Shown here: positions 1-18,950 of the stretch, in pieces
Position numbering within the stretch: position 1 is the stretch's first letter
Layout of the letters: the number at the start of each line of letters is the position of its first letter
Assembly (NCBI GenBank): GCA_963924555.1
Contig: OZ004586.1
Span: 3,802,501 to 3,866,500 of the forward strand
DNA: 64,000 nt
Source of the DNA: Crambe crambe
Lineage: Eukaryota > Porifera > Demospongiae > Poecilosclerida > Crambeidae
Direction: 5' to 3'
The notes under the pieces: model-generated
What the model saw: the letters and a program-made list of their open reading frames with translations, nothing else
Told to the model about the DNA's origin: nothing
Database searches by the model: none
Program-made: the position numbers and the translations under genes

Positions 1-129
1 GAATGCAGTGATAGCTAGTTTTGTTGGTTAGTAAATAATTAAGGTCTGGAGTAGGGGCACTATAATATCCATTAGTGGCCAGCCCTAACTCTACAATACA
101 TTCAGTATATATGTGTACTATAATCGCAG

Positions 130-1617
130 TGTAGTTTCTTATGGACTCATTTTGCATGTGAGGGATATTGAAGATGACTGTGGAGGAGTTGATAATATAA
201 AGGAAGGCATTGAGTTTGCCATTTGTAACAACACAAATGGAGGTCCCTGGATTCCTGGAGGTCCCTGGATTCCTCTACAGCTAGACTATCGTAATAATAC
301 AGATACTGGTGAATGGAGGGAGATAAGAGGTTATAATGTCTCAGCTATTGGGCATAATAGAACTAGAGCAGTGATTGATCGTAATGTCTCCATTTGTGGA
401 GATATATTGGACACTAATACCATTCAGTTACGCTGGATGCAATCATCTAGAGCCATACCTCATAAGGATGTGTGGGCACTGGCATATGTAAGTGCAACTT
501 TCATCGAAGCAAATGAAACTATTAATTTAATTAATGAAACATTTGGATGTGGAAGCACTGGAAAATGTGCTCTAAAGTAAGTCACTAGTCATGTAGCTGT
601 GTTCTACCATAGTAAAGAATACTAATTATGGCCTAGGAAGAAAACAGTGTTTTTTTTTGTTGTTGCTGTTGTTTTTAGGCCTACTTAAGCTGGTCATTTC
701 ACAGCAGGTCAGTAGTAGATATGGTAGACATAGTTAATTTATTACTGCTTGTCCTTTCTCCTTCCTCCTTCTCTCTCACTCCCTAGTAGTGCCTCACTCT
801 GGGAAGAACCAAGATTGAGAAGCTTGAATTGTTCAAGATGCTTACAAAGCACAACATGCAAGAATAACTACCTCACATTTGGTGCTACAGATGAGGGCTA
901 TAATATGGCGTCAGAATTTAGTCGAATTGCACTGACTAAAATGCTCAATTTGACATCTGATCCTACAGACATGACTCCCATTACCAACACCTCAGGTAAT
1001 AATCTATGTTTTGCTGTGACTGCTTTGAGTACTTCCACACCCACTACCACAAATAATCTTCTCATAACTGCCGAGGCTATCACCGCTGGTGCTCCTGCAT
1101 CTGGGAGTACTACTAGTACAATCACACCCACTGCCACCAATACTCCACCCACAACTGCCGAGGCTATCACCACTAGTGCTGCTACATCTGGGACTACTAC
1201 AAGTACCATCATGCCCACTGCCACCAATACTCCTCCTGAAACTGCCGAGGCTATCACCACTAGTGCTGCTACACCTGGGACTACTACAAGTACCATCACG
1301 CCCACTGCCACCGATACTCCTCCCGCAACTGCCGAGGCTATCACCACTAGTGCTGCTACATCATATCACCACGCCCACTACCACCAATACTCCTCCCACA
1401 ACTGCCCTAATACTCTTCTCTTTCTCTCCCAGTTGGTGAAGCCAGGTGCACCAAGGGCCTCAAGACCGGGGAATGTGCTCTCTTCGTCTCAGGAGTATGG
1501 GAACACACAGTCACCAGAGAACACTGAAAGTGTGAACATGAGCAGCAAGCATCACTCCAAGTGGTCAAGCAGTGTGAAGTATTCTGACAGTGTCATAGAA
1601 AATCACTATGTTGAAAC

Positions 1618-1714
<97 letters not shown>

Positions 1715-1744
1715 GTTTCTGTTAGTTATTCTTGCTTGATATAG
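130..1744 (+). pseudogene. Truncated adhesion-GPCR copy (ectodomain joined to cytoplasmic tail)
   Basis: Exon 2 (130-576, after an AG acceptor, ending at a GTAAGT donor) and exon 3 (from about 787) match the second and third exons of aGPCR-A and aGPCR-B in order and phase. Exon 1 lies left of the window; bases 1-129 match the first intron of aGPCR-A. Exon 2 carries an 18-base internal duplication that repeats the peptide GGPWIP. Exon 3 holds about 3.5 copies of the 87-base Ser/Thr repeat and then changes register near 1362. Instead of GAIN and helix exons, the sequence passes at about 1410-1440 into the pyrimidine tract and tail exon found at the 3' end of the intact genes (tail end VIENHYVET shared). 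The reading frame stays open to 1744 through a CT microsatellite. It could encode a secreted protein with no membrane helix. More likely it is a deletion derivative that has lost receptor function. Confidence 0.75.
1622..1711 (+). repeat. (CT)n microsatellite at the tail stop of the truncated copy
   Basis: An uninterrupted dinucleotide tract of about 90 bases begins where the paralogues read Pro-Leu-Ser-stop. The frame continues as a long Leu-Ser alternation and ends at 1742-1744. Confidence 0.95.
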
Positions 1745-1952
1745 ATACTACTCACATGCAGCTCTCTCTATAATTAGTTCTGTGGGTCTTAGACTTGTAA
1801 TTACACTGCGTGTACGATTTTATTTTATTTTGAAAAAAACTGTTTATACAATATTGTGCAGCTTTTCAATTATGCTATTATAATGTCTATTATCTAGCCA
1901 GGCATGAGAGAAATAAAGAGTGATGTAATCAACTCCTTCATTGCAACTTCCA

Positions 1953-1970
1953 CTCCCACAGGAATGTGCA
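1953..1970 (+). promoter_or_regulatory. Repeated upstream motif, copy 1 (aGPCR-A)
   Basis: CTCCCACAGGAATGTGCA is a near-copy of the motif at 2029-2047 with one change in the first half. Confidence 0.4.
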
Positions 1971-2028
1971 ACCCTACAGGCAAAGAATGATGTAATAACC
2001 TCATTTATTACAACTTCCAATTCCAGGA

Positions 2029-2047
2029 TTTCCCACAGGAATGTGCA
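2029..2047 (+). promoter_or_regulatory. Repeated upstream motif, copy 2 (aGPCR-A)
   Basis: TTTCCCACAGGAATGTGCA lies about 75 bases before the start codon. The same 19 bases occur before the aGPCR-B start. Read on the other strand, the first half is TGTGGGAAA, which fits the known CSL/RBPJ consensus YGTGGGAA. The second half contains GGAATGT, which fits the TEAD consensus. Function is inferred only. Confidence 0.45.
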
Positions 2048-2122
2048 GCCTCTTTCGCTACTCCAGAGAGTTATTATAGAGCTAGCTACTCGTCTAGATA
2101 TAGCTACTACTCAAATTCCACA

Positions 2123-3413
2123 ATGTTTCTACAAGCAGTAATACTATGCTTTGTGATCTGCCTTGATAATATGGTGATGAGCTATCTTGTGGTAACAGTG
2201 GATGTTACAGTTGATGCTCGAGCAGAGTCAGATTCCTGCATAGGTGGAGATGTGGCACTGACTGATACTTCAGTCCAGTTGCAGTACAGAGAAGTTTACA
2301 ACTCCAGTGTGGCTGAGTGGATGACTCTGGATGTGATAAGAATCGGCACATACTACAATCAGACAAAGAATCTGACTCATTTTAGTAGTTGTGATGTTCT
2401 GGGTGTGCAGTTCAGACTGCTGCAGTTGGAACATGGTGGATTTGAATGCAACTGTTGGAAGGTTGTGAGTCTAGAAGCCAGAGTCAGTGACCATATGTAC
2501 ATATACGATTCAACATACCAGTGTGCAAGCACAGAAAACAACTTGAATCTCTATTGTGGTGGCAGTGTCCTGGATGCTAGAGGATTAATCACTAATGTGT
2601 TCTACTTATATCTTGTAAAAAGTGCTGAATGGAATGTGGGTTGTCCAAGTGACTCTCTTATCTCCTATAAAGGTCCTCCTTTGCCTTCATGCTCTACTGC
2701 CACCCCAAGTCTGTAAGTTATAGCTAGTATTATTGTAGCAAGATACGGAACTTCTGATCCTGATCAGTACATCTATAGCTTGCATGTGACATATTTTGAC
2801 CAAAACAGCATCAAAATTTTGTGAATGCAGTGATAGCTAGTTTTGTGTCGAGCAAGCCTTGATTAGTAAATAATTAAGGTTTGGAGTAGGGGCACTATAA
2901 TATCCATTAGTGGCCAGCCCTAACTCTACAATACATTCAATATTCACTATGGTATAATATGTGTCTACTATATAATCCCAGTGTAGTTTCTTATGGACTC
3001 ATTTTGCATGTGAGGGATACTGAAGATAGATGTGGAGGAGTTGATGGTATAAATGAAGGCATTGAGTTTGCCATTCGTAACAACACAAATGGAGGTCCCT
3101 GGATTCCTCTACAGCTAGACTATCGTAATAATACAGATACTGGTAAATGGAGGGAGATAAGAGGTTATAATGTCTCAGCTTTTGGACATGCTAAAACTAA
3201 CAGAGCGGTGATTGATCGTAATGTCTTCATTTGTGGAGATATCTTAAACACTAATACCATTCAGTTACGCTGGATGCAATCATCTAAAGGGGAACCTCAT
3301 AGGGATGTGTGGGCACTGACATATGTAAGCACGACTTTCATTCAAGCAAATGAAACTATTAATTTAATCGATGAAACATTTGGATGTGGAAGCACTGGAG
3401 AATGTGCTCTAAA
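2123..3413 (+). other. aGPCR-A exons 1-2: signal peptide and two jelly-roll-like domains
   Basis: Exon 1 encodes the signal peptide and a domain with SVQLQYREVYNSSVAEW and, about 60 residues later, VQFRLLQLEHGGFECNCWKV. Exon 2 repeats the same plan (IEFAIRNNTNGGPWIPLQL, then IQLRWMQSS and DVWALTYV). The pattern of a strand, a tryptophan-containing turn, then RW-x-Q and D-x-WAL-x-x-V resembles reelin-type subrepeats. I infer two such beta-jelly-roll units. Several N-x-S/T sites suggest heavy N-glycosylation. A structure search would decide between reelin-like, MAM-like or a new fold. Confidence 0.5.
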
Positions 3414-6400
3414 GTAAGTCAATATATAGTCACATACATAGCTGTGTTCTGTACAATTTATGGCCTAGGAAGAAACATACCGGGCAGAAATTATCTGTCA
3501 TTTTTTTTGCCTATTTAAGCTGGTAGATATGGTATGGCATATCTAGACTTAATTGATTTCCTTTTCTCCTCCCTCCCTCCTCCTCTCTTTGCTGGGTAAC
3601 CCCTCACTCCCTTGTAGTGCCTCACTCTGGGAAAGACCAAGATTGGGAAGCTTGAATTGTTCAAGATGCTTACAAAGTACACCATGCAGGAATCACTACC
3701 TCACATTTGGTGCTACAGATGAGGGCTATAATGTGAAGTCAAAATTTAGTCAAATTGCACTGACTAAAATGCTCAATTTGACATCTGATCCTACAGACAT
3801 GATGACTCCCATTGCCAACACTTCAGGTAATAATCCATGTTATGCTGGGACTACTTTGAGTACATCCATGTCCACTACCACCAATACTCCTCCTACAACT
3901 ACAACTGCCGAGGCTATCACCACTAGTGCTGCACATGGGACTAATATTTCCATGCCCACTACCACCGATACCCCTCTCACAACTGCCGAGACTATCACCA
4001 CTAGTGCTGCTACATCTGGGACTACTACAAGTACCATCATGCCCACTACCACCAATGCTCCACCCACAACTGCTGAAGCTATCACCACTAGTGGTCCTAC
4101 ATCTGGAACTACTGCAAGTATAATCACACCCACTACCACCAATACTCCTCCAATAACTGCCGAGGCTATCACCACTAGTTCTGCTCCATCTACAAGTATT
4201 CAGGTTTGCAGTGCTCTATTGCTATAACTATATTACTAAACTTCTAACCAATTTACCAATAGAATATACTTGAAATGGCAAGAGATTCAGTTTTCATATG
4301 CATGAAGCCTGTCAGTTCTATCGTGCATAGTCTGGGAAGCATTCTTTCCAGTTTCAATTCAACAGATAAAGACCAGCGACAAATATTCAATAGGGTGAGG
4401 AGTATTCACTGTACGTACTAGCTACTGGTTATAAGCTATTTTATCATTCTGTCGTTCTGTGGTAATTATGAATTACTTAACAATTGCAGGCCTTTATAGG
4501 AGTTGCTAATGAAATAGTACAAGCAACCTGTGATGGAGAAAAGGTATGCAGAGCTGTTGGTTTATTATAGCTTACAGGACTGGAACTACGTACATAGCTG
4601 CACATGCCTAATCACAAACTAATTGCTATTGAATTTCTCGGCTGAAAAACATACGATTAATAATTATCTAATAGCAAAATTAATAAACATGATACCCCTC
4701 AGAGTCATTAGCTAGAACATTGAGTAAAGAGCATGACTTCTTTTAGTTTAAGAATGTGAAACATGATGTGTGTATGACAAAGTAAAACAAAATGGGATGT
4801 AGCTATATTGTAGCTAATTTTAATTGTCAGCCTAGTAGCTAGTGCCTTTTTATACAAAATATATTGTTTTGAAACTACAAATTCATGGAAAATTCTCAAT
4901 AGAGCTATGATGTTACTTTTTTATTATTGATTTTCCAAACAGAATGATTTAATATCCGCTGGGAGTTCATTGCTGAGTGTGATGGATCAGTTAGCTCTTC
5001 AGACATTACCTGATAGTGGTAACATATCTGAAGGAAATATTGGTAAGAGATGAATGAACTGTTGCTATGAACATACAGTAGGTAGATATAGTGACATTGG
5101 GAGGGGGGGAGGGGGGGGGGGGAATCTTGCAGATGGCCTGGGATAGTGGTAATCAGACCATGTAGTGGTGCATGTACACACACATTTTCAATTAGGTCCA
5201 CATATACATAATATTTTATATATAATCATAGCTTTCCAAGCTCGTCTGATATCACCAGAGAGTGGAGATTATGTGACAACAATCAACTCCTCCCAGTTCA
5301 CTAACAACACTTTTCCAGAGATGTCCCTTGAACTCCCACTGGAGATAATTCAGCATGTGTCAAATAAGAGTGGAAGGGAGGACGGTAGAGTGAGAGCAGT
5401 CTCCTTCCTTTATTACAACGTGGAACACCTATTTCCAAGTGGGGAAAATAAGTGAGTTGTTACACCACAGAACATTAGAATTTGTATAGCTACCAATTAT
5501 TTATGTCAGAATTTGATCTCAAGAAATTTAGATAGCTTGTCTCTTTACACTTAGATTTGGTGTAGCTTATAATGGATATGACTAGCAGGTTAACAGAATT
5601 ATTGTTCTGTTTCGTATAGTCCTGTACTGGCATCAGGCATAGTGTCGACTGCTTTACAATGTGGGAAAGGCAGATGTTCCACTCAAGACCTGCACTTGAA
5701 TAACCCTGTGATTGTACACATACAACATTCTGATGATGTCAAGGTCTGTGTCACTTATAATGTGAATAAAATTATTATATTTTGTGCTTGTAGGAACGTT
5801 TGATGAATGGGTCATTTTCACTGAATGATATGAGCTGTGTATTTTGGAATTTTCTGAATGAAAGGTCCACAGCTATAGCTACGTACATAGACTATAGCTA
5901 TAATAAGTTAGACAGTTCCCTAAATTGGACAATATTTTGGCTACTTCTTTAGCATTCCATAACTCATAATACTATAGTAGATTAAGGGGCTAAAATGAGA
6001 GATCATAGACTTAGTATACAGAAACACAAGAGAGTAGATATATTGCATGGCACCAAAAATTAAAAAGGCAAGTTAAATCAGTTCCAAAGTTACAAATTTT
6101 GCTGAGTGTAACTTGTTACACACTTAATAATAACATTATTACAATATTCTAATTAAAATTGTAATACTTGCAAAAGATAATATCTTTAATAATTATTTTT
6201 TAGTTCTCAGAATCAGAGCATGGGACGGTGGGAAGACCGAGGGTGTTCCAGGAATCAAAACCTCTCAAACTTATTAGTGACAGTGTGTGAATGTAGGCAT
6301 CTCACTCATTTTGCCATACTGTTGAGTGCAGCACCTCCAAACATCTCAAAACCAGTCAGACTTTCTCTGGAGATCATAGGTTATGTGGGTGTGTCAGTAT

Positions 6401-8634
6401 CACTGGTTGCCATGGCTCTTACTGTATTTACATTCTTAGTCATGAAGTAAGTTAGTGAGTATTATATAACATGCTGTGATCCCTGGAATTGTGACTTAGT
6501 TTAATTTGGAATTAGTCTCATTTTTCATTACCAGAAAGTACTATAACAGATGTTTTGCATAGCAGTCATAATTATTGTAATTTATACAATTATACAGATC
6601 ACTGCACAACATGCGCAACTTTGTTCATGTGAATCTCTGTATCAGTCTGGGAATTGCTCAAATCATTTTTGTATCCGGTATCAATCAATATGGGACCGAT
6701 CATGTTCCTATCCGCTGTAAAGTGGTGGCTGTCCTCCTCCACTATTTCTTCCTGGTTTCTTTCATGTGGATGCTGATGGAGGGTGTGGTACTCTACGTGC
6801 TTCTCGTGAAAGTATTTATCAAGAAAAAGATTCGCTACTTGTTAGCATTTTTCTTTGCCAGCTATGGAGTTCCTCTGATCTACATGGGGATTCTTACCTT
6901 ACCTCTTGGCTTTGCTTTGCCAGCATCAATGCAACCAAATTATGGATACAGTTCTGCGTAAATAAATAATGTAATATGATAGCTAGTTGGGCAATTGCAT
7001 TGGAGATAAGGGAATTGATTACATGCAGGAAATGTGTAGAATCAATCACAGCCACTTAGCTAAATTAAATGAATGAACTAGAGTATCTTATTACAATGTA
7101 AATTCAAGGTAGCTAATCTCCTATGACATAAAGAGAAAATCAGTAGAACTATTATACATACATGAAGAATAAGCATGTCCAAGCTCAGAAATTTAGGTTA
7201 TGGGAAACTTCAGGCATCCAAGTAGCTGGTGCAAAGAAATTTAGGTTAAACGTACAGTTTGTACTATGCAATAAGAGTTAATGTTACTGTTCATATTTGC
7301 AGCTGCTACTTGAACCCAGAGACCAAATTCACATGGGCCTTGATAGTTCCAGTGATTGTGATAATTTTGGCCAACAGTTGTTTCTTTGTGATGACAGCTG
7401 TGATTATGTGGCGGCACAAGATGAAAGAGATTGATAAGACAAAAATCCAGAATATCAAGTGAGCCATTAAATTCAGGATTGCAGGCCTATCACTTAATTT
7501 ATGATTATTGGGTATTTTCAAAAAAATTATCAAACAGATAATACAAGGCCAAGATTTGAGGGGGGACTTGGAGATTCTAATATTCCCCCCCCCCCTCCCC
7601 CCACCATGGGCGTAACTAAGATTTTATGGTGAGGAGGCTCAGAGATGTAAAAAAAATTTTGCATTAGCTACCACGCCTACTTTAATCTTTAGAAGCAAGA
7701 TGTCCAGATCACTAACAGTAGCTATAGGCTAGCCAGAACTAGAACTAGCCTGTTTTACAGGCTTGCTTCTTTTAGGAAAAAAAACTTATTATTGGCAGCC
7801 TCTATTCTAAATAAAGCTCATTAACATATTAACATGTGCAAGCGAGGAGGCAGCGGCCTTCTCTGCCTCTTACGCCCCTATCCCCCCTTCATATAATATA
7901 GCTACGTATGTACGTATGAATCACGGATACTAGGATACTATTCGGATCAGCAATCGTCTTATAGAGGCTGTCCACTTTTTCTACAATATAATACAGGAAT
8001 TGGTTGAGGGGTACACTTTCTTTGGTGATAATAATGGGTCTGACGTGGATAACTGGGACAATAATCGTTGAAGTAGAGGCACTCTTACCCTTTGCCTACA
8101 TCTTCACCATTTTGGTGGCTTTTCAAGGTCTCTTCATCTTCTTCATTTTTGTGGTCTTCTCCAAACAAGTGAGGGGAGCTTACATCAAATGGTGGAGGGT
8201 GAAAGTGAATGAATCTGACATACTCAACAAGTATTTTGGTGAAAAACTTACATCTTCAAATGCAACAAAAGTATGTTTTGAAGTAGTTATCTCGCTACTA
8301 AAATGATCCCTTCCTTCTCCTTTCCCCTCTCTTTGCTTCCCTTCCCCTCTTCCCCTTCTTTTCTTCCTCCCTCCCTCTATTCCTTCAGCCAAGTTTGCCA
8401 AGGACGACCCCGAGACTGGGGAGTGGGTTGTCTTCATCTCGAGATATGCTCAATCCTGGGAATATGCTATCTCTGAAAGACAAAGGTGCAAATGCGACTG
8501 CTCTCTCTCAATCTCAAGAGTGTCCTGATTCCAGGAATATTATGCCATCAGTAATGATAGGTTGGTCTAACTATCCAAATAACTCAGAAGATGATGTCAT
8601 AGAAAACCATTATGTTGAAACTCCACTTTCTTAA
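2123..8634 (+). CDS. Adhesion G-protein-coupled receptor A (14 exons)
   Basis: Exons: 2123-2712, 2982-3413, 3618-4203, 4263-4394, 4490-4543, 4943-5042, 5232-5451, 5620-5743, 5794-5864, 6204-6446, 6598-6957, 7303-7458, 7997-8270, 8389-8634. All borders are GT/AG, phases agree, and the sum is 3588 bases (1195 residues). The product is a plasma-membrane receptor. A signal peptide (MFLQAVILCFVICLDN) is followed by two beta-rich extracellular domains, a Thr/Ser stalk, a GAIN domain, a GPS and seven helices. The GPS reads CECRHLTHFAIL, so self-cleavage is expected between Leu and Thr (6303/6304). The start codon is supported by the identical start of aGPCR-B. The ligand is unknown. aGPCR-B is a tandem paralogue with the same exon pattern. 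The model is firm; only expression and the 5' UTR remain open. Confidence 0.92.
3618..4203 (+). other. aGPCR-A exon 3: Cys-rich segment plus mucin-like stalk
   Basis: The exon opens with a segment holding LNCSRC and LTFGATDEGYN and continues into a Thr/Ser/Pro-rich stalk. The stalk is built from a unit of about 29 residues (core TTAEAITTSAATSGT, then PTTTNTPP), present about 3.3 times. Such Thr/Ser density is typical of O-glycosylated stalks. The first unit is shortened. The donor at 4204 is GTTTGC, weaker than its neighbours but conserved in aGPCR-B. Confidence 0.8.
4263..6340 (+). other. aGPCR-A exons 4-10: GAIN domain and GPS
   Basis: Exons 4-6 encode an alpha-helical part (LGSILSSFNSTDKDQRQ and SLLSVMDQLALQTLP), which fits GAIN subdomain A. 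Exons 7-9 encode the beta-rich part. The GPS begins with CVFWNFLN at the end of exon 9, then GCS, and CECRHLTHFAIL in exon 10. All four GPS cysteines and the His-Leu-Thr cleavage triad are present, so autoproteolysis and a tethered agonist starting at THFAILLS are expected. Confidence 0.88.
6341..8270 (+). other. aGPCR-A exons 10-13: seven-helix domain
   Basis: TM1 lies in exon 10 (LEIIGYVGVSVSLVAMALTV). TM2 to TM4 lie in exon 11 (HVNLCISLGIAQIIFVSG, HYFFLVSFMWMLMEGVVLYV and RYLLAFFFASYGVPLIYMG). TM5 is in exon 12 after the extracellular-loop cysteine of CYLNPETKFTWAL. TM6 and TM7 are in exon 13 (LVIIMGLTWITGTIIVEV and FAYIFTILVAFQGLFIFF). The C in TM3 (CKVVAVLL) pairs with the loop cysteine as in class B2 receptors. 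Confidence 0.92.
8389..8634 (+). other. aGPCR-A exon 14: cytoplasmic tail
   Basis: A tail of about 81 residues with many Ser/Thr residues and no domain. It ends DDVIENHYVETPLS. The segment DDVIENHYVET is conserved in aGPCR-B and largely in the truncated copy, which suggests a short docking or trafficking motif. AATAAA follows at 8723-8728. Confidence 0.85.
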
Positions 8635-8789
8635 CTCTTTTTCTTCTTAGTTTTGTGGCCATAACATTAGCTATACGTAGCTGTCTAACTATAGCAAACT
8701 TCTTAAAACATTTTATTTTAAAAATAAAATTAATGATTAGCTACAATAGTATCACTGATGAACTATAATTATCATGATTAATAATAATA

Positions 8790-9560
8790 TGCAGGGACTT
8801 GAAAGGCCATGTGTGCACTGACTTTGTGTAATGTGGTTGCAATCTCAGAGCTCCTACCCAGTACAAGGAGGTGCTTTAGATTGCCATGCCTACATCACTA
8901 GCTATCAAAACTATCCAAAAGAATAACATTGTATGAACACAAAATTATCATATTTAGAATCCTGCTGCATGACTGTAAGCATTTCCCGTATGAACATGCT
9001 TTGATGAAATGTTCTTCTTATGAGTGAACTACATGGTAGATATAAAGTCCAGGACTATCTTGGAGAATAATTAATTCTGAACATTTAGCTGGACTAGAAC
9101 TATGATATTAAAACAGCTGCCTAATCACAGACTTGCTATTGAATTTCTCAGCCAAAAATATCTAATAGCAAATAAACTATAAAATTCCACAGAGGCATTT
9201 GAACATTGAGGAAAGGACATTACTTCCTCTTCTAGTTTAAGAATGCGAATATGATGTGTGTAGCTATGAGGAAAGATCACGCACAAATAAAAAATGCAAT
9301 GAATAGCTACTGTAGGCTGTATCAGTCTAACTGTTGTTTTATTCATGGTGGATAAAAAATATTTTTTTTGAAACTACAAATTCATAATAGAGCTACGGTA
9401 TTTTTTTAATTGATTCTAAACAGAATGATTTAAGATCTGCTGGGAGTTCATTGCTGAATCAGCTAGCTTTTCAGACATTACCTGATAGTTGAAATAATAT
9501 ATTTGAAGGGAATATTGGTAAGAGATGAATGGATTGTTGCTATGAACACACAGTATAGGT
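8790..9560 (+). pseudogene. Orphan fragment of a further aGPCR copy (intron 5, exon 6, intron 6)
   Basis: The stretch from about 8790 matches intron 5 of aGPCR-B (near 14280). At 9424-9517 it contains a copy of exon 6 with its acceptor (CAG) and donor (GTAAGAG). The copy lacks a few codons relative to the intact exons and carries an in-frame TGA after LPDS. No other receptor exons are nearby. It is a leftover of an older tandem copy or a partial duplication. Confidence 0.8.
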
Positions 9561-9618
9561 AGTATGGTTTCATCTAAGGAGGGGGGCGCAGGGGAGCTTC
9601 CCCTCCAAACAGCTCAAC

Positions 9619-9619
<1 letters not shown>

Positions 9620-9650
<31 letters not shown>
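9620..9650. repeat. Poly-C tract
   Basis: About 30 C in a row inside a repeat-derived stretch. Homopolymer length is uncertain in any assembly. Confidence 0.85.
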
Positions 9651-9652
<2 letters not shown>

Positions 9653-10465
9653 GATATATTACCAAAAGAAAGAGGGATGTGCGGTTGTTCAATGTGCGGT
9701 TGTTCAGACGCCAACTCTACAGTACAGAGCTTCGTGCTCTCGTTTGCGAAGACTACAACGACTACGAGGCTCAACTCGAACTCCTCCCATGCCCACCACA
9801 CCCAGCTATTAACGAATTCCTCCACCCGCGTTTGCTAGCGACAGTGAACTAGCTAAGCTAGCGGAAGGTATGACGCCAAAAAAATACCAAATGGGCCTTA
9901 GACAATAATTTATTGCTTCCAGTGGAAAATTGCAAGAAATATGAAATTTCCTTGTGACCCAGTACCAGATAACTTCTTCATTTTCCAACAATCAGCTATG
10001 AACTACCCAGAGACAGAAATAGATGTTATCTGATCATTATCTTCATAATCATCTTCTTCCAACAGTCAGCTATAAACTCCCAACATAAATACAGAGAAAG
10101 GAAACAGACTCTTTAGTAATAAATAACAATGTTATATTATATCTGATCATTATCTTCATTATCATCTTCTTCCAACAGTCAGCTTCAGAAAACCGAAAAC
10201 TGTTGTTATTCATAGCCTGGGGAACTGTGCGTTTATGAGTCATAAACGCACTTTACCCTAAGGGAGGGAATTTATGACAGTAAGAGATGGGAGTAAATGT
10301 ATTAGGTGGGATATATAAATGGTTAGAACTATTAGTAGCTATAGCTAGCTATAGCCAGCTAATATTCAGCTAGGAGCATCATGCATGAGAAAAGGCACGG
10401 TAGTTAGCTAACTGCATAGCTATCATTTCCTTCATTCCAACTTCTAGTTTCCTCCAATTCCAGAA

Positions 10466-10484
10466 TTTCCCACAGGAATGTGCA
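10466..10484 (+). promoter_or_regulatory. Repeated upstream motif (aGPCR-B)
   Basis: The same 19 bases as at 2029-2047, TTTCCCACAGGAATGTGCA, here 66 bases before the start codon. The similar position before both genes suggests a shared control element or a conserved part of a 5' leader. Confidence 0.45.
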
Positions 10485-10549
10485 ACCTTTCCCCCTATTT
10501 ATAGAGCTAGCAATAGAGCTATTCCTCCAAATACTACTCAAGTTTCACA

Positions 10550-18950
<8,401 letters not shown>

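Larger units (their letters stand above)
1745..2122 (+). promoter_or_regulatory. Intergenic/promoter region upstream of aGPCR-A
   Basis: The first part is probably the 3' flank of the truncated copy, with an AATAAA at 1912-1917. The second part is the upstream region of aGPCR-A. It contains two copies of a motif also found about 70 bases upstream of the aGPCR-B start (see 1953-1970, 2029-2047 and 10466-10484). No convincing TATA box is visible. A 5' untranslated exon cannot be excluded. Confidence 0.5.
9561..10549 (+). promoter_or_regulatory. Intergenic region upstream of aGPCR-B
   Basis: It begins with a copy of the repeat family seen at 31874-32057 (start TTTCATCTAAGGAGG) running into a long poly-C tract at about 9620-9650. 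Short direct repeats of CATTATCTTCATNATCATC type occur near 10037-10160. The last 100 bases resemble the region before aGPCR-A. No coding sequence is visible. Confidence 0.5.

Noticed and set aside
898..1347. Long minus-strand open frame in the stalk repeat (also at 3840-4175 and 13410-13796)
   Set aside because: It is the complement of the Thr-rich 87-base repeat. It is open only because the repeat has no stop in that frame, and has low-complexity Val/Ala content.
9564..9825. Open frames over the poly-C/poly-G stretch near aGPCR-B
   Set aside because: Poly-Pro and poly-Gly from a homopolymer in repeat DNA, with no domain and no paralogue.
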